Assembly (NCBI RefSeq): GCF_040126305.1
Contig: NZ_CP149510.1
Location: 2,987,001-3,051,000, forward strand
Source of the DNA: Pararhizobium sp. A13
GTDB taxonomy: Bacteria > Pseudomonadota > Alphaproteobacteria > Rhizobiales > Rhizobiaceae
DNA length: 64,000 nucleotides
Direction of reading: 5' to 3'
Of this stretch, positions 58,670 through 64,000 are shown in pieces. Within the stretch, counting starts at the first letter, position 1, and each line of letters begins with the position of its first letter. Both the position numbers and the translations under genes were made by a program. The notes beneath the pieces are model-generated. The model had not been told where the DNA came from. It did no database searches and saw nothing but the letters and a program-made list of their open reading frames with translations.

Positions 58670-59887
58670 ATGGAAGAGTTTCACAAAGTCCGGCGTCTGC
58701 CGCCTTACGTTTTCGAACAGGTCAACCGTTTGAAAGCCAGCGCGCGAGCGGGTGGAGCAGACATCATCGACCTCGGCATGGGCAATCCCGACCTGCCGAC
58801 GCCGAAATCCGTCGTCGATAAATTGTGCGAGGTCGTTCAGGACCCGCGCACCCACCGCTATTCCTCGTCCAAGGGCATCCCAGGTCTGCGCCGGGCGCAG
58901 GCCGCCTACTACGCGCGCCGCTTTGGCGTCAAGCTGAACCCGGATACGCAGGTCGTCGCGACGCTCGGTTCGAAGGAAGGCTTCGCCAATATGGCGCAGG
59001 CGATTACGGCGCCGGGCGACGTCGTTCTTTGCCCCAACCCGACCTATCCGATCCATGCCTTCGGCTTCCTGATGACCGGTGGCGTGATCCGCTCGATCTC
59101 GGTGGAGCCTGACGACACGTTCTTCCCGCCGCTCGAGCGGGCGATCCGGCATTCGATCCCCAAGCCGATCGCGCTCGTGATCAACTATCCGTCGAACCCG
59201 ACGGCGCATGTGGCGACGCTCGATTTCTACAGGGAAGTCGTTGCCTTTGCGAAGAAGCACGACATCGTCATCCTGTCGGATCTCGCCTATTCGGAAATCT
59301 ATTTCGACGACCTGCCGCCGCCGTCCGTTCTGGAAGTTCCCGGCGCGATGGACAACACGGTCGAGTTCACGTCGATGTCCAAGACATTCTCCATGCCCGG
59401 CTGGCGCATGGGGTTTGCGGTCGGCAACGAGCGGTTGATCGCTGCACTGACACGGGTCAAATCCTATCTCGATTACGGCGCCTTCACGCCGATCCAGGTG
59501 GCCGCAACCCATGCGTTGAACGGTGATGGTTCGGACATTGCCGAAGTCCGCAATATCTACAAGCGCCGCCGCGACGTTCTGGTCGAAAGCTTCGGCAAGG
59601 CTGGATGGGACGTGCCGCCGCCGGCGGCCACCATGTTCGCCTGGGCGAAAATCCCGGAAAAGTTCCGTCATCTCGGTTCGCTGGAGTTTTCCAAGCTGCT
59701 GGTGGAAAAAGCCGACATTGCGGTGGCCCCGGGCATCGGTTTCGGCGAGCAGGGGGATGACTATATCCGCATCGCGCTTGTCGAGAACGAACACCGGATC
59801 CGCCAGGCGGCCCGCAGCCTGAAGAAATTTCTTTCAACGGCAGACGACACCTTGCACAACGTCATCTCGCTGAATGCTCATCGCTGA
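58670..59887 (+). CDS. PLP aminotransferase, AlaC / LL-DAP aminotransferase-like
   Basis: 405 residues of fold type I. MEEFHKVRRLPPYVFEQVNR and DLGMGNPDLPTPKSV match the AlaC/DapL-like group; cofactor residues in INYPSNPTA (Asn), LSDLAYSEIYFDD (Asp, Tyr), SMSKTFSMPGWRMG (Lys Schiff base, about residue 240) and YIRIALVENEHRIRQA (Arg). GAGG upstream of ATG 58670. It precedes hom by 81 bp, and the pair recurs in rhizobia, tying it to aspartate-family or alanine metabolism; substrate not certain. Confidence 0.88.
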   Translation: MEEFHKVRRLPPYVFEQVNRLKASARAGGADIIDLGMGNPDLPTPKSVVDKLCEVVQDPRTHRYSSSKGIPGLRRAQAAYYARRFGVKLNPDTQVVATLGSKEGFANMAQAITAPGDVVLCPNPTYPIHAFGFLMTGGVIRSISVEPDDTFFPPLERAIRHSIPKPIALVINYPSNPTAHVATLDFYREVVAFAKKHDIVILSDLAYSEIYFDDLPPPSVLEVPGAMDNTVEFTSMSKTFSMPGWRMGFAVGNERLIAALTRVKSYLDYGAFTPIQVAATHALNGDGSDIAEVRNIYKRRRDVLVESFGKAGWDVPPPAATMFAWAKIPEKFRHLGSLEFSKLLVEKADIAVAPGIGFGEQGDDYIRIALVENEHRIRQAARSLKKFLSTADDTLHNVISLNAHR

Positions 59888-59968
59888 GGCGCTGGTCTTT
59901 CCGGCACCCTCAAACATCCGCTCCGCCGCTTTGAGGCGGAGCGCTCTCGACATGTTAGGAAATCGTGA

Positions 59969-61291
59969 ATGTCAGATGCCCTTAAAATCGGCATTGCGGG
60001 CCTGGGAACCGTTGGCGCCTCGCTCGTCCGTATTCTTCAGGAGCGCCATGAGCAGTTGGCGACGACATGCGGCCGGGCGATCGAGATCACCGCCGTCACG
60101 GCACGTGACAGGAACCGTGATCGCGGCGTCGACCTATCCGCCATGCGCTGGCATGACGATGCGTTGTCGCTGGCTGAGACGGCCGATATCGACGTCTTCG
60201 TCGAACTGATGGGCGGTGCCGGCGAACCAGCCTATTCCGCCGTCAAGGCAGCGCTGTCCCGTGGGCTTCACGTCGTCACCGCCAACAAGGCGTTGCTCGC
60301 CGCACACGGCATTGAGCTTGCCGGACTCGCCGAAGAGCATGGTGCGCTTCTGAACTACGAAGCCGCCGTCGCCGGTGGTATTCCGGTGATCAAGGCGCTC
60401 AGGGAATCGCTGACCGGCAACACGATTTCCCGTGTCTACGGCATCATGAACGGCACCTGCAACTACATCCTCACCAAGATGGAGAAGGAGGGGCTTTCCT
60501 TCGAGGCCTGCCTCAAGGAAGCGCAGCGCCTCGGCTATGCGGAAGCCGATCCGGCCTTCGATATCGAGGGCAACGACACCGCACACAAGCTCGCCATTCT
60601 GACCAGCCTTGCCTATGGCACGGCGATTGCCGCCGACGACATCTACCTCGAAGGCATCACCAACATCTCGATCGACGATATTCACGCGGCGGCCGATCTT
60701 GGCTACCGCATCAAGCTGCTCGGCGTTGCGCAACGCACCGAAAGCGGCATCGAGCAACGCGTCCACCCGACCATGGTACCGCTCGATTCGGTGATCGCCC
60801 AGGTCGACGGCGTCACCAACGCGGTGGCGATCGAATCCGATATTCTCGGCGAACTCCTGATGGTCGGACCCGGCGCCGGCGGCAATGCGACGGCGTCTGC
60901 CGTGCTTGGCGATATCGCCGACATTGCCAAGAGCCGACCGGGCGCCCAGCATGTGCCGGCCTTCGGCCGCCCCGTCACCGCGCTGCTCACCTACAAGCGC
61001 GCGCAGATTCAGAGCCATGAGGGTGGCTATTTCATCCGGCTGAAAGTCGTCGACCGGACCGGTGTCTTCGCGAAAATTGCGACGCATATGGCGGAAAATC
61101 ACATCTCGCTCGAATCGATCGTCCAGCATTCGAAACATCCGGTCGAGACCGGCGAACCGCAGACGATCATCCTCGTTACCCATGCGACGACCGAACAATC
61201 GGTGCGCAAGGCTGTCGCCTCGATCAAGAGCGAAGGTTATCTCGTCGGTGATCCCCAGGTGATCCGCATTGAGCGCCCGAAGGCGGCCTGA
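59969..61291 (+). CDS. hom: Homoserine dehydrogenase
   Basis: 440 residues. NAD(P)-binding IGIAGLGTVGASLVRILQE (residues 7-25), VTANKALLAAHG, substrate site YEAAVAGGIPVIKALRESLT (about 131-150) and NGTCNYILTKME, GYAEADPAFDIEGNDTAHKL, and a C-terminal ACT domain (RLKVVDRTGVFAKIATHMAE, about 353-372). AGGA before ATG 59969. It reduces aspartate semialdehyde to homoserine for Thr and Met. Confidence 0.96.
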   Translation: MSDALKIGIAGLGTVGASLVRILQERHEQLATTCGRAIEITAVTARDRNRDRGVDLSAMRWHDDALSLAETADIDVFVELMGGAGEPAYSAVKAALSRGLHVVTANKALLAAHGIELAGLAEEHGALLNYEAAVAGGIPVIKALRESLTGNTISRVYGIMNGTCNYILTKMEKEGLSFEACLKEAQRLGYAEADPAFDIEGNDTAHKLAILTSLAYGTAIAADDIYLEGITNISIDDIHAAADLGYRIKLLGVAQRTESGIEQRVHPTMVPLDSVIAQVDGVTNAVAIESDILGELLMVGPGAGGNATASAVLGDIADIAKSRPGAQHVPAFGRPVTALLTYKRAQIQSHEGGYFIRLKVVDRTGVFAKIATHMAENHISLESIVQHSKHPVETGEPQTIILVTHATTEQSVRKAVASIKSEGYLVGDPQVIRIERPKAA

Positions 61292-61415
61292 TACGCTCGT
61301 TTACGCACGTTTTGCGGCCCCATCCGGCAATCGACCCGGATGGGGCCGCTGTCGTTTCCGGTTTGCGGATGCCGCAAAACACGGGTACGAACGGTCAAGA
61401 AATCAAGGATGTACG

Positions 61416-63218
61416 ATGAGCGACTTGGTAGATCCGATCCAGCGGGCTTTTCTCGGCGTCGAGCGCTCGGTGAGCGGGCAGCGCTGGGTGTCGCGGCTCG
61501 ATCAGGCGGGACAGAACCGCGCGCTGGCCATCAGTCAGGTTCACGGCTTTTCCGATCTCATTGCCCGCGTGCTGGCTGGCCGCGGCGTAACGATGGACGA
61601 CGCAGTCGCATTCCTCGAACCGACGATCCGCTCGCTGATGCCCGATCCCGATACCCTGACAGACTGCAGCAAGGCAGCCGGCCGCCTCTTCGCAGCAATC
61701 AGAAACCGTGAGAAGGTCGCCATCTTCGGCGACTACGACGTCGATGGGGCCGCATCATCCGCCTTGATGTTCCGCTTCCTGCGCCATTTCGGCGTCGAAG
61801 CCGAAATCTACATTCCGGATCGCATCTTCGAGGGCTACGGTCCCAATCCGGCGGCAATCAACCAGTTGATCGACAATGGCGCCCGACTGATTGTCACGGT
61901 GGATTGCGGTTCGACCAGCCACGAATCATTGGCGGCGGCCGAGGCGCGCGGGATCGATGTGGTCGTGATCGATCATCATCAGGTCGGGGCGCAATTGCCG
62001 CCCTGTGTGGCGCTGGTCAATCCGAATCGGGAAGACGATCTTTCAGGGCAGGGGCACCTCTGTGCTGCCGGCGTTGTGTTCCTCGTTCTCGTCAACGCCA
62101 TGCGCCAACTGCGTGAAAGTGGAGACCGCCGGGTTGAGTCCTTCGATCTTCTTGCTCTGCTCGATCTCGTCGCGTTGGCGACCGTTTGCGATGTTGTGCC
62201 ACTCAAGGGGTTGAACAGAGCCTATGTCGTGAAAGGGCTTGTTGCCGCCCGCCATATGCAGAATCCGGGGCTGTCGGCACTCTTTCGCAAGGCAGGGCTT
62301 GGCGGCCCTGTAACACCTTATCATTTCGGGTTCTTGATCGGCCCTCGAATCAATGCCGGCGGGCGTATCGGCGACGCGGCGCTTGGTAGTCGTCTGCTTA
62401 CACTTGACGACGAAAACGTCGCCGAGCAGATCGCAGCAAGGCTCGATGAATTGAACCGTGAGCGACAGGCGATGGAAATTGCCATGCTGGCCGAGGCGGA
62501 GGCTGAGGCGCTGGCGGAATATGGCAACGGTGAATCCGCCTCCATCATCGTCACCGCGCGTGAAAACTGGCATCCCGGCATTGTGGGCTTGCTAGCGGCC
62601 CGGCTGAAGGAAAAATTCCGCCGTCCGGCCTTTGCCATTGCCTTCGATCCCAATGGCAAGGGAACTGGGTCGGGCCGGTCGATCAGCGGCTTCGACATCG
62701 GACGAATCGTCCGGGCCGCCGTCGATGCCGGTCTTCTGGTCAAAGGCGGCGGCCATGCCATGGCCGCGGGCTTGACGATCGAGCGCGCCAATCTCGGCAG
62801 GCTGCGGCATTTCTTCGAGGAAAAAGCTGAGACCGCCATCAAGGACCTCGTCTCTGCCGAAACGCTGAAGATCGATGGCGCATTGGGGGCGGCCGGTGCC
62901 AATCTGGCACTGATCGACCAGCTCGAGCAGGCAGGCCCGTACGGGGCCGGCCATCCGCAACCGGTCTTCGCCCTGCCGGCTCACCGTTTGCGCGATTCGC
63001 GGCAGGTCGGCGCCAACCATGTGAAGATCACGCTGGAGGGGCAGGACGGCTCCCGTGCCGAAGGCGTAGCCTTCAGAGCGCTTGAAACGCCTCTTGGCGA
63101 TCTCCTGCTTTCGGGACGTGGCATGGCTATCCACGTCGCAGCGTCGATCTCAGCGGACCTGTGGCAGGGAACGCGGCGTGTGCAGCTGCGGGTAATCGAC
63201 GCCGCAAAGGCGCTTTGA
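61416..63218 (+). CDS. recJ: Single-stranded-DNA exonuclease RecJ
   Basis: 600 residues. DHH motifs: FGDYDVDGAASSALM (about 103-117), VTVDCGSTSHESLAA, VVIDHHQVG (about 185-193); DHHA1 with SIIVTARENWHPGIVGLLAA (about 380), SGRSISGFDIGRIV and GGGHAMAAGLTI (about 448); OB domain at the end. AAGGA six bases before ATG 61416. It resects 5' ends in repair and recombination. Confidence 0.96.
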   Translation: MSDLVDPIQRAFLGVERSVSGQRWVSRLDQAGQNRALAISQVHGFSDLIARVLAGRGVTMDDAVAFLEPTIRSLMPDPDTLTDCSKAAGRLFAAIRNREKVAIFGDYDVDGAASSALMFRFLRHFGVEAEIYIPDRIFEGYGPNPAAINQLIDNGARLIVTVDCGSTSHESLAAAEARGIDVVVIDHHQVGAQLPPCVALVNPNREDDLSGQGHLCAAGVVFLVLVNAMRQLRESGDRRVESFDLLALLDLVALATVCDVVPLKGLNRAYVVKGLVAARHMQNPGLSALFRKAGLGGPVTPYHFGFLIGPRINAGGRIGDAALGSRLLTLDDENVAEQIAARLDELNRERQAMEIAMLAEAEAEALAEYGNGESASIIVTARENWHPGIVGLLAARLKEKFRRPAFAIAFDPNGKGTGSGRSISGFDIGRIVRAAVDAGLLVKGGGHAMAAGLTIERANLGRLRHFFEEKAETAIKDLVSAETLKIDGALGAAGANLALIDQLEQAGPYGAGHPQPVFALPAHRLRDSRQVGANHVKITLEGQDGSRAEGVAFRALETPLGDLLLSGRGMAIHVAASISADLWQGTRRVQLRVIDAAKAL

Positions 63219-63273
63219 GCCGAGAGCCCCGCGGGCGGCAAATGTGTGTCAATATCGGGGGAACAGAGAACCA

Positions 63274-63348
63274 TGGTACGCCCTAGGGGAGTCGAACCCC
63301 TCTTCCCAGAATGAAAATCTGGTGTCCTAACCGATAGACGAAGGGCGC
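63274..63348 (-). tRNA. tRNA-Glu(UUC), downstream copy
   Basis: 75 nt: acceptor GCGCCCT/AGGGCGT, anticodon arm CCAGA-TTTTCAT-TCTGG, T-arm GAGGGG/CCCCTC, CCA encoded. Identical to the copy at 63539. Confidence 0.96.
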
Positions 63349-63365
63349 ATCAGTGGTGTGGGCGT

Positions 63366-63394
63366 CTTATAGTCAGACGCTTTGGATGCTGCAA
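63366..63394 (-). promoter_or_regulatory. Promoter of the downstream tRNA-Glu
   Basis: TTGCAG (63389-63394, minus), 17-base spacer, TATAAG (63366-63371), 18 bases before the tRNA. Confidence 0.75.
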
Positions 63395-63538
63395 GTGCTA
63401 AATCGCATTTTTTTTGAGGATTTTTCGCAGCAAAAACAGCGGCAAAAGAGAGGGCTTCTACGTCGTGCGGAAGCGCTCACCGGCGAGGCTTTCTCACCGG
63501 AAGCGCACATATTTCTATGTCGAGGGGGAGGTTCACAA

Positions 63539-63613
63539 TGGTACGCCCTAGGGGAGTCGAACCCCTCTTCCCAGAATGAAAATCTGGTGTCCTAACCGAT
63601 AGACGAAGGGCGC
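63539..63613 (-). tRNA. tRNA-Glu(UUC), upstream copy
   Basis: Same 75-nt sequence as 63274-63348; the copies are 190 bp apart and their 5' flanks (GACTATAAGACGCCCACAC) are also nearly identical, so the duplicated unit includes the promoter. Confidence 0.96.
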
Positions 63614-63630
63614 AGCCGTTGTGTGGGCGT

Positions 63631-63659
63631 CTTATAGTCAGGGGTTTTGAATACCGCAA
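63631..63659 (-). promoter_or_regulatory. Promoter of the upstream tRNA-Glu
   Basis: TTGCGG (63654-63659, minus), 17-base spacer, TATAAG (63631-63636). Confidence 0.75.
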
Positions 63660-63750
63660 GCGGCAATCTTCATTTTCCTGTAAAAAAGCCCTGTTAAAGA
63701 GGAATCTCTGGGGAAAAGAGAAAATACGCAATTAAAACAGTCACTTGGTA

Positions 63751-64000
63751 TCAGGTTTTGCGGCGGCGGCAGCGCCAGTTCCAGTCGCGGGCCTCACCGG
63801 TATCGATATGGACCGATTCCGTGTGGCAATAGGTTCCGACGCCGCCGCGACCGGGAATAGTGCGCAGATAGTTGGCAAGATCCCATTTGCTGACGCCGGG
63901 CACCTGGATGTCGGCCGCTTGGCAGGTCGTGTGAAGGGAATACCGCCGGCCGCCGGCCCGTATGTTGTGTTTCACATCCCGCAGGCCCGACGTCACCATG
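63751..64000 (-). CDS. M15_3/DUF882-type peptidoglycan peptidase, cut by the window edge
   Basis: The last 82 residues contain HTTCQAADIQVPGVSKWDLA and GGVGTYCHTESVHIDTGEAR, with the H-x(6)-D and H-x-D zinc pattern of M15-type D,D-peptidases (YcbK/DUF882). It ends in a basic tail (WNWRCRRRKT). The true start is probably beyond 64000. Likely periplasmic. Confidence 0.8.
   Translation of the reverse strand, partial: MVTSGLRDVKHNIRAGGRRYSLHTTCQAADIQVPGVSKWDLANYLRTIPGRGGVGTYCHTESVHIDTGEARDWNWRCRRRKT

Overview
The window is a Rhizobiaceae chromosome (Rhizobium/Agrobacterium-type gene content and GC-rich codon use) carrying one apparently complete temperate T7-like podovirus prophage of about 43.8 kb (3394-47168). 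The host flanks hold ordinary housekeeping genes. On the left are a DUF1127 protein, two tandem CCUCCUCCC-loop small RNAs and a DUF2157/GDYXXLXY membrane pair. On the right are tig, sthA, corA, a wrecked radC split by an MNT-HEPN gene, map, sfsA, phaC, a lipoprotein, an aminotransferase, hom, recJ, two tandem tRNA-Glu genes and a partial M15-type peptidase.

The prophage sits in the anticodon arm of a host tRNA-Leu(UAG) gene. The 5' half remains at 3365-3405 and the 3' half at 47157-47212, and they share a 12-bp core. Neither junction rebuilds the gene, but the phage carries its own complete tRNA-Leu(UAG) at 46980-47062, which should substitute for the gene it breaks.

The gene order is a circular permutation of a T7-like genome. 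Reading from the unintegrated phage's probable left end, the order is: a 1.5-kb non-coding control region (38865-40370), early genes (40371-45161) including a large Cys-rich protein and a metallopeptidase, the integrase, two small minus-strand genes (one a lipoprotein), the tRNA and attR. It continues from attL with a small membrane peptide, the single-subunit RNA polymerase, DNA metabolism genes (ssDNA-binding protein, endonuclease I, primase-helicase, DNA polymerase, 5'-3' exonuclease) and then portal, scaffold, amidase, holin and spanins. A tRNA-Asn, capsid, tail tubes, internal virion proteins, a tailspike with a pectate-lyase-like helix, the small and large terminase follow. One gene on the opposite strand, after the tailspike, encodes an RTX calcium-binding protein.

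The most notable non-gene signal is a palindromic motif of the type CTCCGATAACGGAG. It occurs at least 13 times, almost all in the control parts of the prophage. In four places it lies between plausible -35 and -10 boxes: before the polymerase leader gene, twice in the control region, and before the wHTH-like regulator/integrase pair. This suggests that lysogeny is held by a repressor that stops host polymerase from making the phage polymerase. A second, different repeat (ATTACCCCTCCATACAG, three copies) sits where promoters for the phage polymerase would be expected.
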